A stretch of 64,000 nt of DNA from Sphingomonas sp. JUb134 (GCF_004341505.2 NZ_SLYP02000001.1:648501-712500); one strand, 5' to 3'. Counted from the stretch's first letter, positions 1 to 8,060 are shown. Numbers and translations: made by a program. Notes: a model not told the origin generated them from the sequence alone.

Positions 1-331
1 AGAATGAACATCGCGCAAGGCTGCTGGCGGGGTTGCCGACACAAACGGCAGGCATAGCGGAAATCTCATCCCTCGGAGCCGAGCGCCCCGGCGGCCTCTC
101 AATGGCGTGATCTGACCGAGCGACGGCTTCGCCTCGATTGTCTTCGCAACGGCTATGGCCCGCTATTTTCCGCCGCGCGTGCCGCGCTTTGCATCGCGAA
201 CCAAAATAACGGGCCGCCGCCATCCTCCGCTCACGCTGCGGCCGCTTTGCGGTGCGCGGCCAATCGCCCCCGGCCTGCCGATCACCATCGAGGCCGCGAA
301 GGGCGTGGCCCGAAAGAACGGAGATTACGAC
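1..331. other. gene-less leader region at the window edge
   Basis: I see no convincing gene here. Open frames run through the region, but they have no family resemblance and the first credible start is at 332. It probably holds the upstream region of the first DUF736 gene. No tRNA end or terminal repeat is visible, so the left end of the mobile element is not in this window. Confidence 0.5.
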
Positions 332-631
332 ATGGCTACGATCGGCACCTTCACCGCCAACAGCAAGGGCGAGTTCACCGGCGTCATCAAGACGCTCACT
401 CTCAACACCAAGGTCATCTTCCGTCCGGTCGAGAAGGACGGCGAAAAGTCCCCCGACTTCCGCGTCAGCACCGCCGACATGGATATCGGCGCTGCCTGGA
501 AGAAGACCAGCCGCGAAGGCCGCGAATACACCTCGGTCAAGCTGGACGATCCGAGCTTCCCGGCTCCCGTCTACGCCACGCTGTCCGAAACCGACACCGC
601 CGGCCAATACGCCCTCATCTGGTCGCGCTGA
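332..631 (+). CDS. DUF736 family protein
   Basis: A 99-residue protein of the DUF736 family, small single-domain proteins of unknown function that mark proteobacterial plasmids and ICEs. It opens with the family's usual MATIGTF and has the GAAWKKTSREGREY core and a C-terminal YALIWSR. I start at 332 because everything upstream in frame is unlike the family and a GGAG lies a few bases before this ATG. A perfect GC hairpin follows the stop, so it is probably the last gene of its transcript. A second DUF736 gene lies at 9481-9813, and the two copies are clearly divergent. Confidence 0.9.
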   Translation: MATIGTFTANSKGEFTGVIKTLTLNTKVIFRPVEKDGEKSPDFRVSTADMDIGAAWKKTSREGREYTSVKLDDPSFPAPVYATLSETDTAGQYALIWSR

Positions 632-640
632 CCGGACGAC

Positions 641-670
641 GCGCCCCGCCTTTCGGCGGGGCGCCTTCCT
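641..670 (+). terminator. hairpin terminator after DUF736
   Basis: A perfect 10-bp stem, GCGCCCCGCC (641-650) and GGCGGGGCGC (655-664), closes on a TTTC loop and is followed by CTTCCTC. It starts nine bases after the DUF736 stop. The T-tract is weak, but stem strength and position fit a terminator. Confidence 0.7.
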
Positions 671-769
671 CGATCAGACGGTCATTCGCACTTGCCGATG
701 ACACGGCGTCAGGCTAGTTAAGAATCATTCGCAAAAGCGAAAGGGGCCAAGTCTAGGAAGGATCGACAC

Positions 770-1165
770 GTGACCCGCCATTTTTCGCCGCCCACACAGG
801 ATGCGATCGCCGTTCCGGCGATGCTGGTTGATGCGGCGCGGTGCTGGCGGAATGCGCGGGACAGTGGAGCGTCGGTGCAGCCCCGCTTGGCGCACACGCT
901 CGACGCCCATGACTGCACCATGCTCGCGCCGGTGCTCGACAGTCTATGCCTCTTCTATGAAACGGCGCTCGGCCGGCCGATGATCGTCGGCGAAGGACCG
1001 GGCCTGTCCGACGACGAGCATCTGCTGCTCGGCCTGGTCGATGGATCCAGCCCGCGCTGCCTCGACTGCCCTCAGAACGCGGCGAACGCGCTCGACTGCG
1101 CGCTCTGCTCGACACGGATCATGCTGGCGCTCACGCTCGGCCAGCCCGTGCGGACACTGCAATGA
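770..1165 (+). CDS. hypothetical protein with Cys-rich C-terminus
   Basis: A 131-residue soluble protein that I do not recognise. A GTG start is preceded by GGAAGGA at good spacing. The C-terminal third has four cysteines in two CxxC-like pairs (CLDCPQNAANALDCALCS, about residues 97-114), which could bind a metal or zinc. It overlaps the next gene, an FMN-type flavoprotein, by ATGA, so the two are probably translationally coupled. The function is unknown. Confidence 0.6.
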   Translation: MTRHFSPPTQDAIAVPAMLVDAARCWRNARDSGASVQPRLAHTLDAHDCTMLAPVLDSLCLFYETALGRPMIVGEGPGLSDDEHLLLGLVDGSSPRCLDCPQNAANALDCALCSTRIMLALTLGQPVRTLQ

Positions 1166-2013
1166 GCGGCGCGGCGATCACCACCGTCGCCGAGCTGGAA
1201 AGCGTGATCGGCAGGACTCCGCCGCCGATGCACCTCAAGGTGATCGACCATCTCGATGTCGGCGCGCTGCGCTGGATCTCCGCATCGCAATTGATGTTCG
1301 CCGGCTTCGGCGATGGATCGGGCGTCGGCATCACACTGGCCGGCAGCGCGCCGGGCTTCGCCAGCGGCGATGCCCAGGAATTGCGCGTTCCGCTGGCGCT
1401 GCTCGACGATCCCGCTCTCGCGCAGCCGGGCGCGGCGTTCGGCGCGCTGTTCCTCCTCTCCGGCATCGGCGAGACGCTGCGCGTCAACGGCCGGGTCGCC
1501 GGCATCGACGCCGATCATGTCCGTGTCGCCGTGGACGAATGCTACGGTCATTGCGCCAAGGCGCTGATCCGGTCCGAACTATGGGCGGCGCAGCCGGCCC
1601 ACGCTCCTGACGATTCTGCCGCCTTCGTTGCCGCAAGCCGTTTCCTGGCGCTGGCGACGATCGGCGCGGAAGGCCGCGCCGATCTCAGCCCAAAGGGCGA
1701 TCCGGCCGGTTGCATGGCGCAGCTCGATGGGGACGTGCTGTGGTTCGCCGACCGGCCCGGCAACCGCCGCGTGGATAGCTTCCGCAACGTCGTCGAGCAG
1801 CCGAATATCGCGCTGGCGCTGCTGATCCCCGGCGCGAACCGGATCGCCGTCGTGCGGGGGCAAGCCCGTCTTACTACTGACGCGACGGCGCGCGAGCGCT
1901 TCACCGTCAAGGACAAGACTCCGCTGCTGGCGATCGGCGTGGAGATCGAGACGCTCGACCTGCGCGAAAGCCCGGCGCTGGCCCGCGCGCGACTCTTTCC
2001 GTCCCCGGCGTGA
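1162..2013 (+). CDS. pyridoxamine 5'-phosphate oxidase family (MSMEG_1061-like) flavoprotein, C-terminally frameshifted
   Basis: This is a 283-residue member of the PNPOx-like split-barrel flavoprotein family, probably an FMN-dependent oxidoreductase of unknown substrate. The split barrel covers about residues 150-280. It begins with the ASRFLALATIGAEGRADLSPKGDP strand pair, continues with WFADRPGNRRVDSFRNV, and has a later VRGQARL strand. The start overlaps the previous stop. The frame ends at LFPSPA, but the -1 frame continues with the expected family C-terminus (2010-2066), so this copy seems to lack its last 20 or so residues. This is a real frameshift, a sequencing error or a programmed event. 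Confidence 0.75.
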   Translation: MSGAAITTVAELESVIGRTPPPMHLKVIDHLDVGALRWISASQLMFAGFGDGSGVGITLAGSAPGFASGDAQELRVPLALLDDPALAQPGAAFGALFLLSGIGETLRVNGRVAGIDADHVRVAVDECYGHCAKALIRSELWAAQPAHAPDDSAAFVAASRFLALATIGAEGRADLSPKGDPAGCMAQLDGDVLWFADRPGNRRVDSFRNVVEQPNIALALLIPGANRIAVVRGQARLTTDATARERFTVKDKTPLLAIGVEIETLDLRESPALARARLFPSPA

Positions 2014-2066
2014 CCGGCCTGCTCAAGAAGGGCTTGGACAAGGACTATCGCGACAATCTCTATTGA
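2010..2066 (+). pseudogene. displaced C-terminal tail of the PPOX flavoprotein
   Basis: Read in the -1 frame relative to the flavoprotein, this stretch encodes VTGLLKKGLDKDYRDNLY and then a stop. The K-G-x-x-KDYRxNLY pattern is what PNPOx-like proteins of this group carry at the C-terminus. It overlaps the premature TGA at 2011 by two bases. Confidence 0.55.
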
Positions 2067-2123
2067 GCGCCGCGAACTGGAGCTCCACCCGGCGAGCCGG
2101 GCGAAGCGCCATCCCCCATAAAC

Positions 2124-2399
2124 TCAGCCGTTGAGCTTGTCCTTGACCGCTTTGGCGGGCGTGAACACCAGCTTCTTCGACGCCTTGATCTTGATCGTCT
2201 CGCCGGTCGATGGATTGCGGCCGTCGCGCGCTGGGCTGGCCTTCACCTTGAACTTGCCGAAGCCGTTGAGTGAGACTTCCTCGCCCTTGGCGGCTGCGTC
2301 ACCGATCGCGGCGAACACCGCATCGACGAGCTTCTTCGCATCGGTCTTGGTGACGCCGTGGGCGGCAGCCAGTTGTTCGGCCAGGTCGCTGTTGTTCAT
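2124..2399 (-). CDS. hup: HU family DNA-binding protein
   Basis: A 91-residue histone-like DNA-bending protein. It has the full HU fold in sequence: the N-terminal helix pair (MNNSDLAEQLAAAHGVTKTDAKKLVDAVF), the VSLNGFGKFKV beta segment and the GRNPSTGE arm that enters the DNA minor groove, then a lysine-rich C-terminus. AAGGACA precedes the ATG. The gene stands alone on the minus strand between plus-strand genes. HU copies are common on large conjugative elements, where they may assist replication, recombination or silencing (inference). Confidence 0.95.
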   Translation of the reverse strand: MNNSDLAEQLAAAHGVTKTDAKKLVDAVFAAIGDAAAKGEEVSLNGFGKFKVKASPARDGRNPSTGETIKIKASKKLVFTPAKAVKDKLNG

Positions 2400-2757
2400 T
2401 ATTGTCCTTCCAGGTCTTCGGTTCTTGATCCGCGCCCGATTATGGGCGGGGCACTATTTGCGAGTTGCTCGCAGGTATCTCTAATCCAGATGGGCCGATC
2501 AAGCATCCTTGATCGTCGCGCTGGTCGCAGCGCGGCTGGCGCCGCGCGGTTGCTAAGGGCGTTGCCCTCGCGCCGGGCAAGGGAAGTGGAACCGTCCGGG
2601 GCGGTATCCCCAGCCTTCCGCGCTTCGCTTGTGCAGGCCGGGTGATCCCCCTCCGCCCCGGCCGCCCTTGCCCTTTGCTACCCCTGGCTCGCCGCCGGGC
2701 AGGGTTTCAGCGCGGCGCTTCGCTGCGCGAAACCCAGACCCAAGGAAGGACAGACTC
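2400..2757. other. intergenic region between hup and the DUF932 gene
   Basis: A 358-bp region between divergent genes. It must hold the hup promoter (leftward) and the DUF932 promoter (rightward). I see only short GC-rich inverted repeats, such as the CGCCC/GGGCG pair near 2440, and an AAGGAAGGA ribosome-binding site just before 2758. No credible gene is present. Confidence 0.5.
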
Positions 2758-3603
2758 ATGAGCATCCATCATCTCGCTACCCGGTTCGGCCGCAACGCCC
2801 ACCAGATCAGCGGACGTGAACCGCTCGACAACGAGGCGCTGTATCGCCACGTGCCATCCATCTTCGCCCGCGAGGCGCACGACAGCCGTTCCGAGCGCTA
2901 TGTCTATGTCCCCACCATCGACATCGTGGAGGGGCTGCGCCGCGAAGGATGGTTCCCGTTCTTCGCCGTGCAGTCGGTCCCGCGCGACGGCAGCCGCCAC
3001 GGCCACGCCAAGCATATGCTGCGCTTGCGCCGGGATGACGGTATCGGCAAGCCGGAGGCGGCGGAAGTCATCATCGTTAACAGCCATGACGGGACCAGCG
3101 CCTATCAGATGTTCGCTGGGATGCTGCGCTTCGTCTGCACCAACAGCATGATTGCGGGCGAGCGGTTCGAGGAGGTCCGCGTGCCGCACAAGGGCAACAT
3201 TCAGGACGACATTATCGAGGGCGTTTATACCGTGGCGGAAGACTTTCCGCGACTGATCGACGCCAGCGAGACCATGAAGGGTGTGCAGCTTTCGCGAGAC
3301 GAACAGCGCTTGCTTGGCGAGGTAAGCCTTGTCGCCCGCTATGGCGACGATGAAAGCCCGCTTCGCCCCGAGCAGATCATCGAGCCGCGCCGCCGCGAGG
3401 ATGTAGGCAACAGCCTGTGGAGCACGTTCAACGTGATTCAGGAGAACGTCATTCGGGGCGGGTTGCATGGCCGCAAGCGTAACGCTGAGGGCCGTATCCG
3501 CCGCAGCCAGACTCGCGCCATCAATGGCATCGACCAGAATGTGACACTCAATCGCGCGCTCTGGACGCTAGCCGAAGGGATGCAGCGCCTAAAAACGGGT
3601 TGA
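2758..3603 (+). CDS. DUF932 domain-containing protein
   Basis: A 281-residue DUF932 protein, a family found on plasmids, phages and ICEs and distantly linked to phage/plasmid recombination or anti-restriction functions; its biochemical role is not established. Recognisable stretches are YVYVPTIDIVEGLRREGWFPFFAVQS near the N-terminus, HMLRLRR, and the central VIIVNSHDGTSAYQMFAGMLRFVCTNSMI, where the conserved NSHDG motif sits. I choose the ATG at 2758 because AAGGAAGGA lies directly upstream and MSIHHLA resembles family starts. Transcribed alone. Confidence 0.9.
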   Translation: MSIHHLATRFGRNAHQISGREPLDNEALYRHVPSIFAREAHDSRSERYVYVPTIDIVEGLRREGWFPFFAVQSVPRDGSRHGHAKHMLRLRRDDGIGKPEAAEVIIVNSHDGTSAYQMFAGMLRFVCTNSMIAGERFEEVRVPHKGNIQDDIIEGVYTVAEDFPRLIDASETMKGVQLSRDEQRLLGEVSLVARYGDDESPLRPEQIIEPRRREDVGNSLWSTFNVIQENVIRGGLHGRKRNAEGRIRRSQTRAINGIDQNVTLNRALWTLAEGMQRLKTG

Positions 3604-3790
3604 CCGTTTCGAGCCGCAGGGCTGGACCGCCCGGCTCTGCGGCTTCGCTTCCCATCGCCCACACGACGCCGCCGACCCGCTCCCCGGATCGGCGGCGGCC
3701 GCGCATCCCGATGGTCTGCGCGGCCGCTCAAAGGGCGCGCTCGCCGGGTATTCACCCAGCTCGCGATCAGGATATTCCAATTCCCCCAAG

Positions 3791-3807
3791 ACGACTATAA
3801 TAGTCGT
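3791..3807 (+). promoter_or_regulatory. palindromic operator overlapping a -10 box
   Basis: ACGACTAT-A-ATAGTCGT is a perfect 8-bp inverted repeat around one base. It contains TATAAT at 3796-3801, an ideal -10 hexamer, and lies 42 bp before the XRE regulator. A repressor bound here would occlude the -10, so autorepression by the downstream HTH protein is the likely reading (inference). I see no good -35. Confidence 0.65.
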
Positions 3808-3848
3808 TTCCGTAGCGAACGACCCGAAGGTTGTGGAGGTGATCTTGC

Positions 3849-4100
3849 ATGATCACTTCCCGCCAGGTGCGGGCCGCTCGCGCACTTCTTGGCTGGACAC
3901 AGGAGACGCTCGCCGAGAAGGCCATTATTGCTCTGACCGCGCTGAAGCGGCTGGAATCGGAGAGTTATAAGCCGGTGAACGACAATACCCGGCATCAGGT
4001 GATGAAGGCGCTTGAGGCGGCGGGGATTGTCTTCCTCGATTCGGATCGAGGCCGAGGCGTGTTGCTCGTGACCGATTCAAGTCCCGAACAGCGCAAGTAG
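3849..4100 (+). CDS. XRE-type helix-turn-helix regulator
   Basis: An 83-residue single-domain DNA-binding protein. The HTH covers about residues 1-60: QVRAARALLGWTQETLAEKA is the first helix pair, and ALTALKRLESE is the recognition region. A short tail (GIVFLDSDRGRGVLLV) is typical of small plasmid and ICE XRE proteins. GGAGG precedes the ATG. The palindrome over TATAAT at 3791-3807 suggests that it represses its own promoter. Confidence 0.85.
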   Translation: MITSRQVRAARALLGWTQETLAEKAIIALTALKRLESESYKPVNDNTRHQVMKALEAAGIVFLDSDRGRGVLLVTDSSPEQRK

Positions 4101-4239
4101 CCGGCAACGGAGCGGGTCCGACTGTTCGCGCAGTATCAGAGGGCCATAGCAAAGACGGTGCGATTACTTCGATCCATTATGGTGTATAGGCGATGAATCA
4201 GCAGGCGCAGGGGGCTATGGCTGAAAGCGGAACGAGGCG

Positions 4240-4503
4240 ATGGCAATAGCCGCTTTCGAGGATCGCGCCCCGGACGCGCCCCATGTCACCGACTATGATG
4301 AGCATCATCATCGGACCTATTGGCGACTGCTCGATGCGGCCGACGAAAATGCCGACTGGCGCGAAGCCGTTCGCATCATCTTCGGGATCGACCCTGCCGC
4401 CGAACCGGAACGCGCCCGCTCCGTCTATGACTCGCATCTCGCCCGCGCGCGCTGGATGACCGCGACCGGCTATCGCCACTATCTGCGCCCGCCGCCGAAC
4501 TGA
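4240..4503 (+). CDS. small ICE-associated protein upstream of DUF2285 protein
   Basis: An 87-residue acidic protein of a small family that accompanies DUF2285 proteins on alphaproteobacterial ICEs. A HHHRTYWRLLDAADENADW core and a SHLARARWMTATGYRHYL C-terminus are the conserved features I recognise. The function is unknown; a DNA-binding or accessory role is guessed from neighbours only. About 160 bp separate it from the next gene, with a GC hairpin in the gap near 4580-4592. Confidence 0.65.
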   Translation: MAIAAFEDRAPDAPHVTDYDEHHHRTYWRLLDAADENADWREAVRIIFGIDPAAEPERARSVYDSHLARARWMTATGYRHYLRPPPN

Positions 4504-4662
4504 GAGCGGCCCCGGAACACGCGCAGCGGTGCGTATAATCCCTTCAAAATGCTGACTTGAATCCGCTATGCGGCCGCCTGCCCGGCAGGGCTTCTCGGCA
4601 ACGGCGGCGGTGAGAACATCTTCCAACGCGCCCCGCAGAGGGCCATGCTTGGGAGGGTTACG

Positions 4663-5439
4663 ATGCCGCCTGAGAGGGACTGGCGCGCGCCCCTGAACGA
4701 GACCGGGGACGACGCGCTGCAATATACGGACATCGCCATCGGCTATCTCGGCCGCAATACCCGCTATCGCGCCGAATACCAGCGCGCGCTCGGCCGCGTG
4801 AAACGTGGCGCGATCTCCGCCGACGACGCTACCGCCGCCCTGGTGGATCGCTGGGGGATCAGCTACCACGCCGCGCCCGGCGCGGCCTTCGACCGCAAGC
4901 TGGCGGTCGCGCGCCCCGACCTCTCGCCGGCGAGCATCATCCTCGCGCCCGCGGTCGCCGGCATCGGCGCCGGCCCGCTCGACTTGGCGGCGCTGGGCGA
5001 CATTCGCGCCCGGATCAGGATGGGCGACGTCCTGCATGTCATCCTCGCCGATCCCGATGGCGATGAGCATCTGTGCGTGTGCGGATCACGTCACGACGCG
5101 ATGGCCTTGATGGTGCCGATCGAACCCGCCCCCTTCGCGCGCCTCGCATCGGCCGAGCGCCTGTGCCGCCGCCTCAGCGGCATGGCGGCCGGCCCGCCGG
5201 CGCTACGCCCGCCGCCCTTCCGGCGCGAACATCTCCTCACCCTGCTGCAAGTGCTCGACGGTCGCCGCGCGGGCGCCAGCCAGCGAGAGCTGGCCGCCTC
5301 GCTGATCCACCCCAAGGTCCGTCACTACACGCCTACCGAATGGACGGACAGCGCGGAACGCAAGTGCATCAGACGCTGGCTCAAGGAAGCCGTCGAGCTG
5401 CGCGACGGCGGTTACATCCGGTTGCTGCGGGGCGGCTGA
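4663..5439 (+). CDS. DUF6499/DUF2285 domain regulator-like protein
   Basis: A two-part protein of 258 residues. The N-terminus (DWRAPLNETGDDALQYTDIAIGYLGRNTRYRAEY) resembles the DUF6499 transcriptional-regulator-like domain. The C-terminal 75 residues (FRREHLLTLLQVLDGRRAGASQRELAASLI, then ERKCIRRWLKEAVELRDGGYIRLL) match DUF2285, a predicted helix-turn-helix. I prefer the ATG at 4663 over 4645 because GGGAGGG sits at ideal distance from the former and inside the latter's first codons. It probably binds DNA and regulates ICE genes (inference). Confidence 0.8.
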   Translation: MPPERDWRAPLNETGDDALQYTDIAIGYLGRNTRYRAEYQRALGRVKRGAISADDATAALVDRWGISYHAAPGAAFDRKLAVARPDLSPASIILAPAVAGIGAGPLDLAALGDIRARIRMGDVLHVILADPDGDEHLCVCGSRHDAMALMVPIEPAPFARLASAERLCRRLSGMAAGPPALRPPPFRREHLLTLLQVLDGRRAGASQRELAASLIHPKVRHYTPTEWTDSAERKCIRRWLKEAVELRDGGYIRLLRGG

Positions 5440-5559
5440 GGGGGACATTGGCGACCCGGTCGCCCGCGTCCCCTTCTCCACATAGGGGGCATTTCGCCAT
5501 CATTCCCTCCTGTCCGCCGGACCCCTTTTTCGGGGCCGGCCGTCACCAGGAGGATCATC

Positions 5560-5826
5560 ATGGCCGAGCTTGTCGCCGCCACAACGCCACGCTATCTCAA
5601 GACGCCCGACGCGGCGATCCACCTCGGCCTCTCGGCCCGCACGCTGGAAAAGCATCGCTGCTACGGCACCGGCCCCGTGTTCCGCAGGCTCGGCGGTCGG
5701 ATCGTCTATGCGATCGACGATCTCGACGCCTGGGCCGCGCTCGGCACCCGCCGGTCCACGTCCGATCCGGGCAGCGGCGTCGTCCATCCCGCCAAGCGCC
5801 TGCCCACCGATTGCGTGCGCCGCTGA
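5560..5826 (+). CDS. excisionase/AlpA-like helix-turn-helix protein
   Basis: An 88-residue winged-helix protein of the MerR/excisionase superfamily. TPDAAIHLGLSARTLEKHRCYGTGPVFRRLGGRIVYAIDDLDAWAA is the classic AlpA/Xis pattern: HTH, then a conserved R-x-GGR-x-VY-x-xxDLDAW wing. CCAGGAGGATC precedes the ATG. It lies six bases before repA, the common arrangement in this ICE family, and may regulate repA or act in excision (inference). Confidence 0.85.
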   Translation: MAELVAATTPRYLKTPDAAIHLGLSARTLEKHRCYGTGPVFRRLGGRIVYAIDDLDAWAALGTRRSTSDPGSGVVHPAKRLPTDCVRR

Positions 5827-5832
5827 GCACCG

Positions 5833-6726
5833 ATGCCCACCGCACGCTCCCTTTCCGGCCGGTCGAGCGCCGAGCGCACGCAGCTTGAACTGTTCCGCTC
5901 GGTCCCCGGCGACCTTGCGGCCCGCGACGCCCAGAACTTGATGGCCTGGCCGTTCTTCTCGCTCGCCAAGGCCCGCCGCACCGCGCCCATCGACTTCCGC
6001 GTGGGCGCGACATGGATCTCGGTCGAGGCCGTGCCCGAGCACGGCATGGCGACTATTTGGGACGCCGACGTGCTGATCTGGGCGGCGAGCCAGCTCATCG
6101 AGGCGCGCGACGCCGGACGGCCGACCTCGCGCCTGATGGTGACGACGCCGCACGAGATACTGGCGTTCACCCGGCGCGGCACCGGCAAGGCGAGCTACGA
6201 GCGGCTGAAGGCCGCGCTCGACCGCCTGCAATCCACGACCGTCGCCACTTCGATCCGGCAGCAGCACCAGCGCCGCCGCCATCGTTTCTCATGGATCAAC
6301 GAATGGCGCGAGCTGGCGGACAGTAACGGCCGTGCGCTCGGTATCGAGCTGATCCTGCCCGACTGGTTCTATGCCGGCGTGCTCGACCGCGCGCTCGTGC
6401 TGACCATCGACCGCGCCTATTTCGACCTCACGGGCGGGCTTGAACGCTGGCTCTACCGCATCGTGCGCAAGCATGGCGGGCGGCAGGAAGGCGGCTGGAG
6501 CTTCGACGTTCCGCACCTCTACCTGAAATCCGGCGTGCTCTCGCCGCTGCGCCGGTTCGCGTTCGAGCTGCGCGCCATCGTCGCGCGCCAACCGCTCCCC
6601 GGCTACGTCCTCACGCTTGAACATGCGCTCGGCCGCGACCGGCTCAACTTCACCCCTATCCCCGTCGATCCGTTCGACGCGGCCATGCGCCGTGTCGGCC
6701 TCAAGCCTGTGGAGAACTGGCCATGA
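5833..6726 (+). CDS. repA: replication initiator protein A (RepA)
   Basis: A 297-residue plasmid-type replication initiator of the RPA family (Pfam PF10134). Landmarks are LMAWPFFSLAKARR near residue 37, ATIWDADVLIWAASQL, and LILPDWFYAGVLDRALVLTIDRAYFDLTGGLERWLYRIVRKHGG in the second winged-helix half. In Tn4371-like ICEs this protein supports autonomous replication of the excised circle (known for related elements, inferred here). It is probably cotranscribed with the preceding HTH gene. Three iteron-like repeats begin three bases after its stop. Confidence 0.9.
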   Translation: MPTARSLSGRSSAERTQLELFRSVPGDLAARDAQNLMAWPFFSLAKARRTAPIDFRVGATWISVEAVPEHGMATIWDADVLIWAASQLIEARDAGRPTSRLMVTTPHEILAFTRRGTGKASYERLKAALDRLQSTTVATSIRQQHQRRRHRFSWINEWRELADSNGRALGIELILPDWFYAGVLDRALVLTIDRAYFDLTGGLERWLYRIVRKHGGRQEGGWSFDVPHLYLKSGVLSPLRRFAFELRAIVARQPLPGYVLTLEHALGRDRLNFTPIPVDPFDAAMRRVGLKPVENWP

Positions 6727-6728
6727 GG

Positions 6729-6793
6729 CTCGGACTATCGGGAACGGCCGGATTCGGACGATCGGGAACGCGAGACTCGGACTTTCGGGAACG
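6729..6793 (+). repeat. three iteron-like direct repeats after repA (candidate oriV)
   Basis: Three copies of an 18-bp repeat, consensus YTCGGACKWTCGGGAACG, start at 6729, 6753 and 6776. The spacings of 24 and 23 bp, about two helical turns each, place them on one face of the DNA. They immediately follow the repA stop. Tandem sites of this kind next to a Rep gene are usual for iteron origins. The following 150 bp to the next gene contain an AAGAATCC/GGATTCTT hairpin (6859-6877). Confidence 0.65.
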
Positions 6794-6946
6794 CGCGGTC
6801 CTCGCAAACCCGCAGAAATCCTCGCGGAATCGGCCCCCTTCTAACGATGCTAATAGAAAAGAATCCTTCGGATTCTTGCTAACGGCGCGCGCGGCTCTGG
6901 ACGCCGCTGCCAGTCAGCACGCGCGGCACACCCCCGGAGACCTCCC

Positions 6947-7468
6947 ATGATCGATGACCGGCCCCCGGCCGTGCGCGGCAGCGGCGCATTCAGCGCGCTC
7001 GCCCGCGACGGCCTCACCCATGTCGAACTGACCTGGATCGAGAAGAAGCTGGAGCACTGGATACGCTTCGGCCGCATCGCCCAGGACCGCATCCTGACGC
7101 GCCGAACCCGCGTCGTCGGCTTCCGTCCGGGCGCCGTCTTCGCGTTCGTGCGCTGGGCGGCCAACGACTTCGGCACGATCGTCTCGCGCATCGACGTGGT
7201 GCGCGCGGTCGCGGCCAACGAAGCCTACACGACGCTGCCGTTCGTGCGGCCGGGCGGCGACATCCTGCTCAAGATCGAGGGCTGGCCCAAGGTTAGCCAA
7301 GTGCTCGCCGCGATCGACGCGGTGGAAGCGGCCGGCGTCGATCCCTGCGATGCGGCTGCCGACCATTGGCGGCACGTCCACAACCGCATCGCCGCCGGCC
7401 AGCAGCCGCGCCTCTACACGATCGAGCGCCATCACGCCTGGCTCAAGCGCCGGGAGATCGAAGAATGA
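6947..7468 (+). CDS. DUF2840 domain-containing protein
   Basis: A 173-residue DUF2840 protein, restricted in my experience to conjugative elements with this backbone. Conserved stretches are LTHVELTWIEKKLEHWIRFGR near the N-terminus, then FAFVRWAANDFGTIVSRIDVVRA, and VDPCDAAADHWRHVHNRIAAG. There are no membrane segments. The function is not known. GGAGACCTCCC precedes the ATG. It overlaps traF by ATGA, so the two are translated together and may act in the same step of transfer. Confidence 0.9.
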   Translation: MIDDRPPAVRGSGAFSALARDGLTHVELTWIEKKLEHWIRFGRIAQDRILTRRTRVVGFRPGAVFAFVRWAANDFGTIVSRIDVVRAVAANEAYTTLPFVRPGGDILLKIEGWPKVSQVLAAIDAVEAAGVDPCDAAADHWRHVHNRIAAGQQPRLYTIERHHAWLKRREIEE

Positions 7469-8025
7469 CGCGCCGTCGCTATGCCATCGCGACGGCTATC
7501 ACTGCGTCCGCCTTCGCCACGGCCTTCGTCGCCATCGCCGTCGCCGATCCGCTCCCGCGCGTCATCTGGAACGCCAGCGCCAGCGCGCCGATCGGGCTCT
7601 ATCGCATCCATCCCGATCGCGATCCAAAACTGGGCGATCTGGTCGCTGTCGCGCCGCCCGAGCGACTTTCCCGCTGGCTTTCGGCGCGCGGTTATTTGCC
7701 CGAGGGCGTGCCGCTCCTGAAGCATGTCGCCGCGAAGACCGGACAGCGAGTGTGCCGCATTGGTGCTGTGGTGAGCGTCGATGGCCAGTTCGTCGCCAGC
7801 GCCCGCGCGCGTGACGGGCGGGGCCGCCCGCTGCCGGTCTGGCGAGGTTGCCGCACGCTGCAACCGGGCGAGCTGCTGCTGCTCAATCCCGCCCATCCCG
7901 ACAGTCTGGACGGTCGCTACTTCGGCCCGCTGCCGGCCTCCGCCGTCATCGGACGCGCCACGTCGCTCTGGCTGCGCGCGCCCTCCCCAACCCCTTCAAC
8001 CCCCAAAGCCAAGGAGACGGCATGA
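7465..8025 (+). CDS. traF: TraF-like S26 family signal peptidase
   Basis: A 186-residue inner-membrane serine peptidase of family S26. In related Trb systems TraF matures and cyclises the TrbC pilin. One N-terminal membrane anchor (AIATAITASAFATAFVAIAVA) is followed by the catalytic SAPIGLY box (Ser40) and the general-base lysine region PLLKHVAAKTGQRVC (Lys86). The ATG overlaps the DUF2840 stop. The start is set by this overlap and by the membrane anchor that follows it. The prepilin candidate is trbC at 16514. Confidence 0.9.
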   Translation: MTRRRYAIATAITASAFATAFVAIAVADPLPRVIWNASASAPIGLYRIHPDRDPKLGDLVAVAPPERLSRWLSARGYLPEGVPLLKHVAAKTGQRVCRIGAVVSVDGQFVASARARDGRGRPLPVWRGCRTLQPGELLLLNPAHPDSLDGRYFGPLPASAVIGRATSLWLRAPSPTPSTPKAKETA

Positions 8026-8060
8026 AAGCGGTCAGCGCCAATGACGGGATGGAGCGGTGA
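8022..8060 (+). CDS. 12-codon frame after traF, possibly a truncated gene
   Basis: An ATG with AAGGAG in front overlaps the traF stop by four bases and reads MKAVSANDGMER before a TGA. The coupled start looks genuine, but the product is very short. It may be the surviving 5' end of a conjugation gene cut by the IS110 element that starts nearby. Confidence 0.25.
   Translation: MKAVSANDGMER

Noticed and set aside
4198..5070. Long minus-strand open frame opposite the DUF2285 region
   Set aside because: It is the antisense of two recognisable plus-strand proteins and reads as repetitive Arg/Gly/Ala/Asp, typical of GC-rich shadow frames.
6859..6877. AAGAATCC/GGATTCTT hairpin as a repA terminator
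   Set aside because: The stem is only 8 bp with a three-base loop and no T-tract. It may be part of the origin region instead.
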